Positions 21,625 through 31,895 of a stretch of DNA of 64,000 nt are shown here, piece after piece (position 1 is the first letter of the stretch; each line of letters opens with the position of its first letter). Under the pieces are notes generated by a model that was not told where the DNA came from, did not search any database, and saw nothing but the letters and a program-made list of their open reading frames with translations. This DNA is from Molanna angustata (Eukaryota; Arthropoda; Insecta; Trichoptera; Molannidae). The DNA lies in the NCBI GenBank assembly GCA_963576475.1, contig OY754981.1, forward strand, positions 22,741,677-22,805,676, given 5' to 3'. The position numbers and the translations under genes were made by a program.

Positions 21625-21710
21625 TCCAACTGTGGATTTGTTCAAGAGAACTTTGTTCTCTTAACATATCGACAAAGTTTCAAGGATACGCGAGATTTGC
21701 ATGTAGGGAC
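21625..21710 (+). mobile_element. HINE, copy 3, 5' end only
   Basis: TCCAACTGTGGATTTGTTCA, the AGAGAACTTTGTTCTCTT hairpin and ACATATCGACAAAGTTTCAA match the 5' ends of other copies, then similarity stops. The following GACCTGATATGGCACG and (AGA)n look like a LINE-J 3' end at the breakpoint. Confidence 0.8.
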
Positions 21711-22737
21711 CTGATATGGCACGTAGAAGAAGAAGAAGAATATATACAACCCAAATTAATGTATCCATCCTTGGTTCGAACGATTTTAAAACAGTAAAAC
21801 AAGATTTTTTAAATTCATGCTTTGATATATGAATTTGAATTATATGAAATTAAATCGTACATAGTCAAATACTATAAAGGTAAACAAATTTAATTAAAAG
21901 GCAAGACCTTATGGACCGTCACACGGTAGTTTTATAATATTGCAGTCCTAATATGTTGCACAATTTGTAAGCAGTTGCCGTTTCCACTGAACAGTTTCAT
22001 CAGTCAGAAGGTCCAACAGCGCTTATTGAAGATGAGTCAGGTATCATGAACTGGCGGTGCACCAAACTAAACCTAACCTAACCTTACCGACACGGTGTGC
22101 AAGTAAACAATACATCGCACGTGCTTCAAATTCAACAAACCAAATTAATTTATGTTAAGAGACACATACACCAAACATTCAGAATGCTAATGAAACTTGT
22201 CACAAATTCGTTGAATCAAATGAAGTGTGGTTGAAACGAAATCACCGAGACGTATTATACAATAAAACGAAAGAAATAAGATGATGAATTTTCTAAAAAG
22301 ATGTTATATGCATTTACCCAGTCAATAATAGAATATGAATTTCTAGCATTTGAAACACATTAAATCAGTTAAAACGGCTCAAAATTTAATCATAAAAGCT
22401 ATTATAAAACAAAAACAAAACAAGAGACTATCCAACACAGTAAATATATAATGAATTGAAGTTTTATAAATGTATAGCATATTTAAAACGAGTGGGTTGT
22501 GGCCAACGCTAAAATCTCCACTACACAATGAAGCTTCCCTGCTAATATTACATTCAAATATCAACATGAAATCAAATAACTAAACATTGCCAAACATTAA
22601 AAAAATTCTCTTGTTATATATATTATGTTTCATACAAAAACCTATTATTATGAACATAATTTTTCAAACGGTTGTATGTTTTTCTTTTAACGTTCACCAA
22701 CTATGAATGCAGTTTTTTGAAGATTATTGGAATTTTT
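21711..22737. other. No clear feature
   Basis: Contains AACCTAACCTAACCTTAC near 22073, three telomere-like units, too short to mean a telomere. No credible frames. Confidence 0.5.
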
Positions 22738-22917
22738 TTTTTTTTTTTTAAAATGAATATATCCTTGTTAAACAAGTACATATACATCTTCCTACGTTCC
22801 CTAAAATAAGCAAATAAATGCTTGTGCTATAGGTGAACGAAATCGGTCGAGGCAGGATTCGAACTCGCGATCTCTGGATTACTAGCCCAGCGCGCTAACC
22901 GCTCTGCCATCGACCCA
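22738..22917 (-). mobile_element. SINE S2 with tRNA-Thr-like head
   Basis: Minus strand: GATGGCAGAGCGGTTAGCGC (box A), GGGCTAGTAATCCAG, GCGAGTTCGAATCCTGCC (box B). The anticodon-like loop CTAGTAA would give AGU (threonine), and GGTCGA pairs with TCGACC as an acceptor-like stem. A body with GGGAACGTAGGAAGATGTAT and an A-rich tail at the 3' side show it is a SINE and not a gene. Other copies at 34690 and 35760. Confidence 0.85.
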
Positions 22918-23189
22918 TCTAAATTGTATAAATAGTTTAAACAAAATTAAAATATCTCAAATTTCCAGGTCGTGAGAGTATTTTTTCAGTTTTAACAGAT
23001 GAAATCATAGAGAAACATTGAGAAAAAATAAACCATAGTCTATGGAAAACTACTCAGCTCTAAGTTTATAATCTTCACACATATGGTATCAATATTAAGT
23101 TTATCGGCCTTTTAGTTTGATCTGTATAGAGGACACAAATATTCATATTTGTGTACGGCATATGGCATACAGGATACGGCATACACACA

Positions 23190-23272
23190 AAAACATCACA
23201 AAGAAACTTAAAGTATGCACTCTCTACATGATACCCATTGAGAAATTTATGTAAAAAAATACTCTTGTATCA
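23190..23272 (-). repeat. Dispersed repeat, unnamed, copy 2
   Basis: Inverted counterpart of 2630-2720 (TGCACTCTCTACATGATACC shared). Confidence 0.75.
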
Positions 23273-23284
23273 CTCAAGCATTCT

Positions 23285-23495
23285 ATCACTCCACATATCT
23301 CTATTTTCCGCCAGCCTCTTCATCTCTTGGTAGCTGCTACAGCGCACATCACTAATCACCTGGTCTACATAAATGTCTCAAGGGCGACCTCTAAAGTTTC
23401 TGCCCTGCGTTATTCCTTCGGCGATAGTAACAAACAGACCTGGATACCTGATGTTATGGCCTATCTATTTGGATCGTTGCTCTTTGGGTAATCAA
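23285..23495 (-). pseudogene. LINE-B tail fragment
   Basis: Parallel to part of 61560-62130: TCATCTCTTGGTAGCTGCTA, CAGCGCACATCACTAATCAC, GGGCGACCTCTAAAGTTTCT and TTATGGCCTATCTATTTGGA match with changes. On the minus strand it corresponds to the GHNIRHPGLLFTIVEGMI ... RGRP ... SYKDMKRLADD part of LINE-B, now with stops. Confidence 0.8.
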
Positions 23496-24376
23496 TAAAT
23501 ATGAGTAAGTTAGAATATCAGAAAATAAAGCATATTTAAGAAGATCTATGGATGTAGAAAAGGCTTCGGTTGTCAACCAGGATTCGAATGTTTGAGGATT
23601 GGTTTGACGATTTGAACGAATGCACATAGATTCATCAAATCAAATCGTTCATTTTTGTGCCTCTGAGAATGCCAGCTGAGCCTGGTGAAAGCGCTTAGGC
23701 GATTAAATACTCATTGTGAAATTTTGTGTTTTTTTATATTTAACGAGACTGTATTTTTGTCCCTTGAGTAAATAAATAAATATATCAATAAAACAAGAAC
23801 GTAAATATATGTCTTCTTGTACAGGTAAAAGAAAATTATATTTTATAACAGATTAAAAAATATATTTTAAAAAAATTATATTTTATTTTCTGTTAGAAAA
23901 TATCTTTGACTCCCGACAGGGAAAAAAATCCAATGTTTGCGCATATGCAATAATAAAAATATATTCGAAAATTATATTATTCAATGAATTAATAGTTCTT
24001 CTGTGTTCTTTTGGATATCTTTTCATTCGCTGTTTATTTTTCAATACATACGTTATACTGTCTCAAAAGGAACTGCTGTAGAATCTGACCGGATGAGTAT
24101 TGCATCATTTAATATTTTAAAGATACCCACCATGGTCTCTTAACAATACAACCACAAGCATAGTGCAAGAAATTATCGAAACATAAAGCGTACATCGTGA
24201 TGAGCGTCACAACATTATACGGTACCACGTATATTTCATCCGCAAATATCTCTTTATTTCTCTTAATCAAATATTATAAGACATGAAATTATTAATTCTA
24301 TTTTATTTTAAAAATCAATGTGACAAAACCCTGAGATATTTTGGTCACGTAAAAAAACTAATAAGATAGACCATGA
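23496..24376. other. Mostly featureless; holds a dispersed repeat
   Basis: About 23895-23966 (TCTTTGACTCCCGACAGGGA, CAATGTTTGCGCATATGCAA) is the inverted counterpart of 8919-8995. Nothing else recognised. Confidence 0.6.
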
Positions 24377-25160
24377 CTAGTTGCATGTAACACATGAGAT
24401 ACAACTGTCGATGGCAATAGTATGTATAATTGAAGAATATGTACCAAACTATAAACATTGAAACAAAAATTAATAAATATTTTGAGATATTCTTTTCTAT
24501 ATTTTCTGTCAGAATAGGATAGTATGGAGGTCAGTCTATCTTCCTACCCAAAGTATGAAAATAACATGGTGGTATTTATGTATGTTCGGAGATTAAGTAG
24601 GAAGCTATCAAACTATTGAGTGAGATATTGTGTAGCCTTACAAATTATATGAAACGATCTTCCTAACTTATCGTCGATGAAGACTGTTGGGGTCAGCTCT
24701 CCTCGTCCTCAGGCTGTACACTCTTCGGTTCTGGGCCGCCTCCGATGTTAATTCTTGTTTCATCAATTGGGAACTCCTTTGCGCCATCCATATATTTTTT
24801 GGTCTTCCCCTATTCCTTGATCGGGAGATGGCTACGGCCATAGCCTGGTTCATAATGTGATCCTCGGGTCTTCTTAATATGTGACCATACCATCTCAATA
24901 TACAAATTATATGAAACGATGTCGACACTAAATTCAATTTTTATAAAAATTGTTAAAAAATGTTTGAGATGTAACGTGACTGAAACAAAAATTCAAAATT
25001 CTGAGTACAAAAGTTCTGTAGGCCTATAACTTTCTATATATACTTAAATATTAGGCTCTGCGTATTGTTCGGATCAAAAGTTATAAAGGGGGTAAGGGAA
25101 CACAGACACACTAAATGTTCTAGTCCGAATTCTGAGTAAATCCATGTGAAAAAACATATT
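24377..25160 (-). mobile_element. HINE, copy 4, 5'-truncated, with nested LINE
   Basis: The 3' end is at 24377 (CTAG preceded by A on the plus strand; hairpin CATGTAACACATG) with inverse subterminal ACAACTGTCGATGG. Similarity continues to TCTGAGTAAATCCATGTG near 25145 and then stops, so the 5' end is lost. Most of the GT microsatellite is gone. Interrupted at 24659-24900. Confidence 0.8.
24659..24900 (-). pseudogene. LINE tail with 20-bp target-site duplication
   Basis: The frame reads LRWYGHILRRPEDHIMNQAM, SRNRGRPKNIWMAQRSSQLM and EAAQNRRVYSLRTRRADP, the C-terminal tail of an insect LINE (RWYGHVxRRPED; RGRPxxxW; RxxxRRADP). TACAAATTATATGAAACGAT is present at 24639-24658 and again at 24901-24920, an exact target duplication that brackets the insert. 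Only 242 bp were copied. Confidence 0.9.
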
Positions 25161-25384
25161 TTTATTTTCCTTTTCTCACTGGAATAAATCCAGTGAGAAG
25201 AGGTCAACCAATACGATACAAAATATTGAGCTTGGCGGTGTTTACTTTGACAAAAACGTTTTTTTACAGGCTCTGAATAACTTGGCTTAACAATCAATTC
25301 AAGGACTGTGTCAGAAGAATGTGCCATTAGAAGGACGTCTTACATTGAGATCGTCTGAATCACCAAGTATCAATTCTTTAAAGG

Positions 25385-25510
25385 AATTTTAGTCCATGGG
25401 ACAGAAATACCCAATAACAGAAGAATACCTGGAAGACCTGAGAAAAGATGGAAAGACAGTCGGACCTCTTTCTCCCAGGATACTCCACCCTCACAAATGA
25501 TAAAGAAGAA
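25385..25510 (+). pseudogene. LINE tail fragment with (GAA)n end
   Basis: Reads NNRRIPGRPEKRWKDSRTSF then ends in AAGAAGAAGAAAAG. The GRPxKRW motif and (GAA)n end suit a LINE tail; family uncertain. Confidence 0.5.
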
Positions 25511-25861
25511 GAAAAGTCCATTAGGCGACTGACTTTGATCGCAGTTTCAGTGTTAACAGGCCTTTATTTGGAATAAGTTATGCCCTGATATACGAGGAGC
25601 TCAGAGAATAATAACTAATAATCACTTCCTTGCACCCTGCGCAATTGGCGAGTTTATTGACACATGTCAAATGACCTAATACAAGATGAAAAAGAAGAAA
25701 AGTCCATTAGGCGGCTTACTTTGATCGCAGTTCTAGTGTTAGCAGGTCCTTATGTGGAGTAAATTATCTCCTGATGTACGCGGAGCTCAGAGAATAATAA
25801 CAATAATAAACACTTCCTTGCACCCTGCGCAATTGGCGAGTTTATTGACACATGCCGATTT
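25505..25861. repeat. 186-bp tandem duplication
   Basis: AAGAAGAAAAGTCCATTAGG through TTTATTGACACATG occurs twice (about 25505-25678 and 25691-25861), units diverged by about 10%. Each holds the 3' half of SINE S4 plus flank. Only the second continues into the tRNA-like head, so the duplication breakpoint fell inside the SINE. Confidence 0.85.
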
Positions 25862-25990
25862 CCCAGAGATGCCAGAATTGCGTGAGAAATTAATTTAAAT
25901 GTATTTCTCCTCTGCTAGGGATCGTATCCAAGACGCCCGCTCTGTAGCCAAATGTGCCACTGCTGTCGGCACCGTTCACTTTAAACCAAA
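25795..25990 (-). mobile_element. SINE S4, minus strand
   Basis: Minus strand: GGATACGATCCCTAGCAGAG (box B-like), TTTAAATTAATTTCTCACGC, TCTCTGGGAAATCGG, CAATAAACTCGCCAATTGCG and GGGTGCAAGGAAGTGTTTAT with a (TTA)n-like end. It matches the plus-strand copy at 31525 and the tail at 55330. Confidence 0.8.
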
Positions 25991-26580
25991 TTACTTCAGA
26001 CTGCTTTGTTCCACAGAGCCAACAAATTATAGCGCCCTTGGAGTGAATCTGTATCAGTAAACTGTTGTTTTACCGAGCACTGTTAAGACGTGAGACCCTC
26101 GCCACGACTGGGGGCGTCCACGCTTGTAGTGGTATGTATGTCCCTTGTTTCATCCGATGAGCAGTCTCTCCGGGGATGAATAGAGCTACAAGCTCTGAAT
26201 CGTTCCCAATGGAGTGAGGTAGGAGACTGAGAAATTCTATCTGAATCAGTAAACGGATATTTAAAAACTATTATTGGATCATTGACAAATTTAGATTTAA
26301 CATCATTTATTTATATTTTTGGTTTTACTTTCAAGCACTTTGTTGTACTTCTTTCTCTTCGTTTAAGGTGGGGTGACCATTGACAAGTGTAATATATAGA
26401 TTACCTATTCAATATAATATTTACGACCACTAGCCATGGCGTTAAATTTACGACCGCTGTATTAAAAGTCATTATATTACATTGTATCTCTTACTTGTTT
26501 CGTTTTGTATTAATTAAATACATTTTATAAATAATAAAGTAAAATAATAAATATTATAAATATTATCTTTATTATATTAT
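25991..26580. other. No recognisable feature
   Basis: Includes CGAGACCC/GGGGCGTC-type GC-richer sequence at 26090-26230 unlike its surroundings, possibly another transposon piece, but no motif identifies it. Confidence 0.45.
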
Positions 26581-27060
26581 AATATTATCATCGTACCTTT
26601 GATAGAAATGAGATCGCTAAGAAGAATCTGCAATAGAACGATGTATGACAGGGTAAGAAATGAGAACATAAGGAAAGAATGTAAGATGAAGAAAGATATC
26701 ATTAATAGAATGAAAGTGAACACACTGAGATGGTTTGGCCACATGGGTAGAATGAATGAAGAACGCCTGACGAAGAAAATATACAATGCGGATAGGATTG
26801 GATTGAGAGGCCGGGGCCGCCCAAGAAAGGGATGGCACGACCATGTGAACGATATTCTGAAAGACGGAAATGTTAGAAGCATGTACAATAGACGAACATG
26901 CATGAGACGATGCATGAATGTTGACGAGGCGATGAATGTGTGCCAGGATAGAAAGATATGGCGTTCGGTTCTCTCTGACTACCCCATAAGGGACATGGCG
27001 TGATGGGTTGTATGTATGTATGTATAATATTATAAATAATAAAGGTACAATGATAATATT
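26581..27060. repeat. 20-bp inverted repeat bracketing LINE-A
   Basis: AATATTATCATCGTACCTTT (26581-26600) against AAAGGTACAATGATAATATT (27041-27060), one mismatch. The LINE-A tail lies between. Either LINE-A inserted at the centre of a small palindromic element or the whole is a captured unit. Confidence 0.7.
26605..27022 (+). pseudogene. LINE-A C-terminal tail, intact frame
   Basis: A 134-codon frame: MRSLRRICNRTMYDRVRNEN, INRMKVNTLRWFGHMGRMNE, GLRGRGRPRKGWHDHVNDIL, RRTCMRRCMNVDEAMNVCQD, WRSVLSDYPIRDMA then stop and GGGTTGTATGTATGTATG. Nearly identical to 9841-10286 (minus), so the two insertions are recent and of similar age. No RT domain remains. Confidence 0.9.
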
Positions 27061-27832
27061 GGGTGGAAATTCTATAGCAGATTAATTAAAAATAATTCGT
27101 ATGACACATCATCAAGTTCTAAATAATTTGATCGGTGTCCTTTTTTTAACTCTTACTAGGTAGTTATAATAAATGTATTTTTTTTTTAATTATACAGATA
27201 AATAAAAAAGCTTTGAACAAATTATTTGAGTAATCATTTGTTATTCATTGTACCTTTCGAAACATAAGTAATATAATAATTTTAATAAAATATATGACGG
27301 AAATAAATAAAATTACCTTGTCCGTAATTAATTTATTGTAGATTTAAAAATAAAGTACATGCAACTATGTTTTAATGTACTAAGAAATAAAAACCCAGTT
27401 ATGAAAAACTATTATTATTATATAAAGACAATTATTATTAAACAATACATATATTGAGTGCTGTTCTGAAATTTCTTCGATTATATTGAAACGAATCTAT
27501 TAACAATAGCTATAATTATTTGCCAAATCAATTGTCATCCAATAGTACACACTTTGGTTATTCTGAACATGCAACTGTATTGTCTATGGTCAAAAGCAAT
27601 TGTAACTATTTTCAGATTATTCCGTTATAACTCAAAACCCGTCGATATTCACTAAAACTGATTGTATTTTGCTGTTAACATCACTTCTAAAACAATACAA
27701 ATCAATATTATGACATTATATTTGGGCATGTCAAGGTTTTTTGAACAACAAAAGTACGTACGTATATTAAAATGAAAAACAGTAACCCAAGTTTGTTACT
27801 TGGGTTATATGTAAATACGTAGGTAGGCTTAA
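27061..27832. other. No clear feature; small hairpin
   Basis: AACCCAAG with CTTGGGTT forms a hairpin at 27785-27806, just outside the piggyBac element. Otherwise AT-rich. Confidence 0.5.
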
Positions 27833-28144
27833 CCCTTAAATGCATGATTTTTTATTTTTTCTTGAAAAAAATCATATAAAGTATTTATTCACTCCTGAAT
27901 CCGGGAAAAATATTAATATAATTTTTTATATATATAATAAAAAAAATTTTTTTTTTCATTTTATGTCCTTTTTTGGAAAAGATACAGATGTTGTCAATTG
28001 ACAACACCATGCAGTAATAGCTCAAAATAGGTAAATTTGTTTGATGTTATCTCCTCTTAGATTTTGGGTTAAAAATTATTACTTTTTATGTTACGAATAC
28101 ATTATGTGATACATGAATAGAAATATAAATACTTGCTCATTTTT

Positions 28145-28545
28145 TTATGTATGTATGTATGTAATAGAACGATATATGATAGAATAAAAAATGAGGACAT
28201 AAGGAGGGAATGCAAGGTGAATAAGAGTATTATAAGTAAAATGAAAGTGAATTCCTTGAGGTGGTTTGGACATATTGAAAGAATGAATGATGGACGACTG
28301 ACCAAAAAAATATACATGGGTGTAAGAGATGGAGTGAATAACAGGGGCCGCCCCAGAAAGGGATGGCATGACCATGTGAATGATATTTTGAAAGAAGAAT
28401 ATAAGAAACTTGAATAATTGACGAGCATGTATGAGACGATGCATGGATGTAAAGGAAGCTAGGAATGTGTGCAAAAATAGAGGAGTATGGCGCTCGGTTC
28501 TCTCCGCCCACCCCGTAAGGGATATGGCGTGATGGTATGTATGTA
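28145..28545 (+). pseudogene. LINE-A tail inside piggyBac
   Basis: Reads CNRTIYDRIKNEDIRRECKV, ISKMKVNSLRWFGHIERMND, NRGRPRKGWHDHVNDILKEE, then a frameshift, MRRCMDVKEARNVCKNRGVW and RSVLSAHPVRDMA with GATGGTATGTATG after it. It is preceded by (TATG)n at 28147-28161, the repeat that normally ends this family, which suggests a template jump or tandem junction. More diverged than the 9841 and 26605 copies. Confidence 0.85.
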
Positions 28546-28599
28546 CCATTTTGTATTCAAAAGTTTTAAACAATTTTTGTCTGTACTAAAACATAAGAA

Positions 28600-28812
28600 A
28601 AAAATTTCTAAGAGAGTTTTCTGAGTGCCTTATACCATCTTTTATTACATCGCATGGTGGAAATACTGATTTTCCCGCTTTCCTTCTCATTTCTACATTC
28701 TCTGTTGAATGTGAACTAGGTCTATCACGCTTATTTTCATTTTGAACTGCCCCATATTTACATAGCGCTGATGCCAGTAAGTACTGTTGTAAAATCAACC
28801 AGTTAAATATTG
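28600..28812 (-). pseudogene. piggyBac transposase C-terminal remnant
   Basis: Minus-strand frame TIFNWLILQQYLLASALCKY, GAVQNENKRDRPSSHSTENV, KAGKSVFPPCDVIKDGIRHS. piggyBac transposases have this arrangement late in the protein (xxRxxLxxxL, KRGRPS, then P-DIRxDGxxHxP). R for G in KRDRPS and other changes mark decay. It is cut upstream by the LINE-J insertion at 28814, whose GAA tail is read into the same frame. Confidence 0.7.
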
Positions 28813-28813
28813 T

Positions 28814-28985
28814 TTCTTCTTCTTCTTCTTGTGTCATATCAGGTCTCCGCGACGTTGACGTCCACCATAGAAAAAGCTTCCCTGTCCTGTGCAGTGTGAA
28901 ACAGCTCCTCCACAGTTCTTATCAGGAAATCTGCCTTCTTCCGACCCCTCTACGACCCTCAATCTTCCCCTTCCCCTTCTTCTGT
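28814..28985 (-). pseudogene. LINE-J tail inserted in piggyBac transposase
   Basis: Minus strand carries KIEGRRGVGRR-type sequence, EELFHTAQDREAFSMVDVNV and AETYDT-like end, then (GAA)n. AQDRExFSxVVANV followed by a GAA run marks this family (also 31770). Its 3' (GAA)n abuts the transposase frame, consistent with insertion there. Confidence 0.75.
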
Positions 28986-29075
28986 TTTATATTTGATTTT
29001 TGATAATTTTGATTTTTTAAATTTTAGTCTTTGTTCAAAGGAATTTAAAAAAAACTTTTCATTATGCTGATCGTA

Positions 29076-29783
29076 TAATGGCATAATTTTGTGTAAACTA
29101 TTATTATCTGAATGAGTCCTTGGCAACAATGTGGAATTTTAATTAAAATGTAGACATTCCCTTATTTTTTCAAAACGGTATATGGTCCTTGTATTACATA
29201 TTGGTAATGACTTAATGCATACTGTTGTCAATTGATAACATCTATAAAAGTAGGTATAAAATAATAAATAAACATAAAATATTTAAAGAAAAATCATAAT
29301 CGAACAAACATATCTGTGTTTTATTGATAAATATTTTTCTAACAGTAAGATGTTTTGAAAAATACAACAAAAACTAGTTTTCAAATTCAACCAATGTATA
29401 AGAAATCAAAACTTCAACTGTCGATAATTTAATGGCATAATTTTGTGTAAACTATTATTATCTGAATGAGTCCTTGGCAACAATGTGGAATTTTAATTAA
29501 AATGTAGACATTCCCTTATTTTTTCAAAACGGTATATGGTCCTTGTATTACATATTGGTAATGACTTAATGCATACTGTTGTCAATTGATAACATCTATA
29601 AAAGTAGGTATAAAATAATAAATAAACATAAAATATTTAAAGAAAAATCATAATCGAACAAACATATCTGTGTTTTATTGATAAATATTTTTCTAACAGT
29701 AAGATGTTTTGAAAAATACAACAAAAACTAGTTTTCAAATTCAACCAATGTATAAGAAATCAAAACTTCAACTGTCGATAATT
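29076..29783. repeat. 354-bp perfect tandem duplication
   Basis: Units 29076-29429 and 29430-29783 look identical along their length (ATGGCATAATTTTGTGTAAA through AACTTCAACTGTCGATAATT). It lies in the right half of the piggyBac element and repeats the palindromic ACTGTTGTCAATTGATAACA motif. Identity implies a recent event or an assembly duplication. Confidence 0.92.
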
Positions 29784-29844
29784 TTCTTACAAAAAGGTAA
29801 ATGCAAATGATTTCACAAGCATAGTAAGGAAGAAATATTCTTAT

Positions 29845-29895
29845 ATCTATACTTGAAGATGCCCTAGCAAGGCGAAATAGCTATCGACGAACTTA
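29845..29895 (+). ncRNA. Hammerhead-like module, near consensus
   Basis: TTGAAGA, one base, GCC-loop-GGC stem, GAAA, then the self-complementary TAGCTA followed by TC (29853-29885). A hammerhead needs CUGANGA; here C3 is U or there is an extra U. Possible outer stem TTATA with TATAA. Probably a decayed ribozyme-bearing retroelement end; activity doubtful. Confidence 0.35.
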
Positions 29896-30028
29896 TAAAC
29901 GTAGAATCTAAAACAAATTGTTTTATTTTAATATAATTCAAAACTATACACAATATAAAATTGTTTGCCGGCAATATTATAGTTTGGATCGTGTTGTCAA
30001 ATGACAACAAGATGCATTTAAGGGTTAA

Positions 30029-31524
30029 ATCATCTCTTGTAAATTTAGGTAATATAATTTTAAAATTTAAGTATTTTTTCCTTGAAACGTTAGAAATATT
30101 CCGTCACTTTCCTCTAAATATTTAACTGAAGCCAATGCTGCATATTCTTGTGCCATTTCATCAAAAATCTAAATATTTAATGGAACAAATCATCAAACTG
30201 TAATTTAAACAATATAATATTTTGACCGCTTGTTATAATTTCAATAACCTTTTCAATAATTATTCCAATGATATGCGTTCGGAATAAACACCATTCTAAT
30301 ATTAAGTTGATCGCCGCCATTTTGAATTGTGATTATATCACAAGTCAATCCGTATTAATCGTTTCAGAATTACCACCATTATAATATGTAATTGACTTGA
30401 AGAGTGAACAGACATTAATTAATACGATTTTTTTACGATATATGATTTACGTATAATTGGACAAATCGTCGTTCTTAATATATTCAATAAATTAGTATAA
30501 AAATTTAACCACCATTTAATAATTATATTTTATAAATAAAAAAATTGAAATATCCTTATGTTTTCCTTTTTAATTTTTAATTATCATTTTTTTAATGATT
30601 GAAAGTACAGACTTTTCAAAAATAAAATTCTAACCATTGAAAACAAAGAATTGTTCATTTGAATGTTGACACTTATTTCCCCCGAGAAAAGGGAGAGTAT
30701 GATTAGTTCGCCAGGAGGAAATAATAATGAATGGAAAGAAGTAAGACGGAAAAGAAATCTTTAATATTCAAATGTTGAAACTACTTAACTCATTCATTGA
30801 AAATATACTTGGAATATTAATTGGTATTTAGTTTAGTTTTATGTGATCTCAGTGTCTATTTTGATGTTAATTAAAGTAGAAAGCTTTGTTTTTAAATACC
30901 TACTCGTAGTTTCAAAACAGAGAATATAAAAAAAAATCATTGAAAAACAATACCTACAAACCACAGTAAAGAAAAATAAAAGAGCTATAGTGTGAAATAT
31001 GTTTAGTAGTATATTCTTGATAAGAATTACTCCAAGGAATCAGGTAGGTATATTGTTAATTTGAATAATCGTGTGCAATATCAGCATGATATTATGTAGT
31101 AACTTGTATTTTGTACAACTATATTATACATTATGGGCGTGAATACTACAAAGTAACATATTGGAGTTGCTAATTAGGAGTTTCCCGTATTTCAAACAGA
31201 CCAGTTGAATAGTTAAGCTCAGGGATACGAACTTGGGTACTCGGGGCTATAGAATATACATTCTGCAATACAACATTGCAATATATGTACAGACCATCTC
31301 TGGGACTAGTTCCGTACAATGCCATAATATTATCTAATACCTTTTAATCACCCTTTCTTCTGTCTGATATTAATGCTAGCAAACCCGTCTTACTTGTTGT
31401 GAAGGAGGCTAAACAATACCTACATATTTAAAAGCGAGGAACATAGTATATTCAGCAGGGCTACTCATCAAGTTGATTAAGATTAGATTCAGACTTTGGA
31501 AATTTTAAGATTAAAATTAATTTA
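30029..31524. other. No recognisable feature
   Basis: About 1.5 kb of AT-rich DNA with no credible frames and no match elsewhere in the window. Confidence 0.5.
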
Positions 31525-31708
31525 CTAGTCGTTGGTTTACAGTTGGTTTCTGTGTGGGCGTCCTGGGTTCGATCCCCAGCAGAGGAGAAATTATTTAAAT
31601 TAATTTCTCACGCTAGTTTTGCTTCTCTGGGCTGAAAACACTAGGTATTTGGAATAAATTGCCATCTCGCAACTTGCACAGGTGTAAAAAAGTATTTATT
31701 ATTATTAT
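31525..31708 (+). mobile_element. SINE S4, plus strand
   Basis: GGGTTCGATCCCCAGCAGAG (box B), AATTTCTCACGCTAGTTTTG, CTTCTCTGGGCTGAAAACAC, AATAAATTGCCATCTCGC, TGCACAGGTGTAAAAAAGTA then (TTA)n at 31690-31711. Box A part is poor (GTTGGTTTCTGTGTGGGCG). Same family as 25795 and 55330. Confidence 0.8.
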
Positions 31709-31769
31709 TATTACTGATTATTTTAGTGTTTATTATTAAATATTTTTATTTAGATATAAAAATTTATTA

Positions 31770-31848
31770 AGTTGGCGCAAGATCGGGATGAGTTTAGTGT
31801 GATAGTCGCCAACCTCCGTTATTTGCGGAACAAGAAGAAGAAGAAAAA
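31770..31848 (+). pseudogene. LINE-J terminal codons and (GAA)n tail
   Basis: Reads LAQDRDEFSVIVANLRYLRN then (AAG)n. Same tail as the minus-strand copy at 28814. Extreme 5' truncation. Confidence 0.8.
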
Positions 31849-31895
31849 TTAATTGCTATTTTATGCCAAATGCTTTGATCTGAACGATAAAGTCA

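Larger units (their letters stand above)
27833..30024 (-). mobile_element. Decayed piggyBac element with TTAA target duplication
   Basis: TTAA at 27829-27832 and 30025-30028 flank 13-bp inverted termini CCCTTAAATGCAT and ATGCATTTAAGGG, the CCC start and TTAA target of piggyBac elements. Subterminal palindromes TGTTGTCAATTGACAACA (27985) and TGTTGTCAAATGACAACA (29993) sit near both ends. A transposase C-terminus survives on the minus strand (28812-28600). Most of the transposase is gone. Two LINE fragments and a tandem duplication lie inside. 2,192 bp. Confidence 0.88.

Noticed and set aside
22066..22090. Telomere-like AACCT repeat
   Set aside because: Only about three units; far too short for telomeric DNA.
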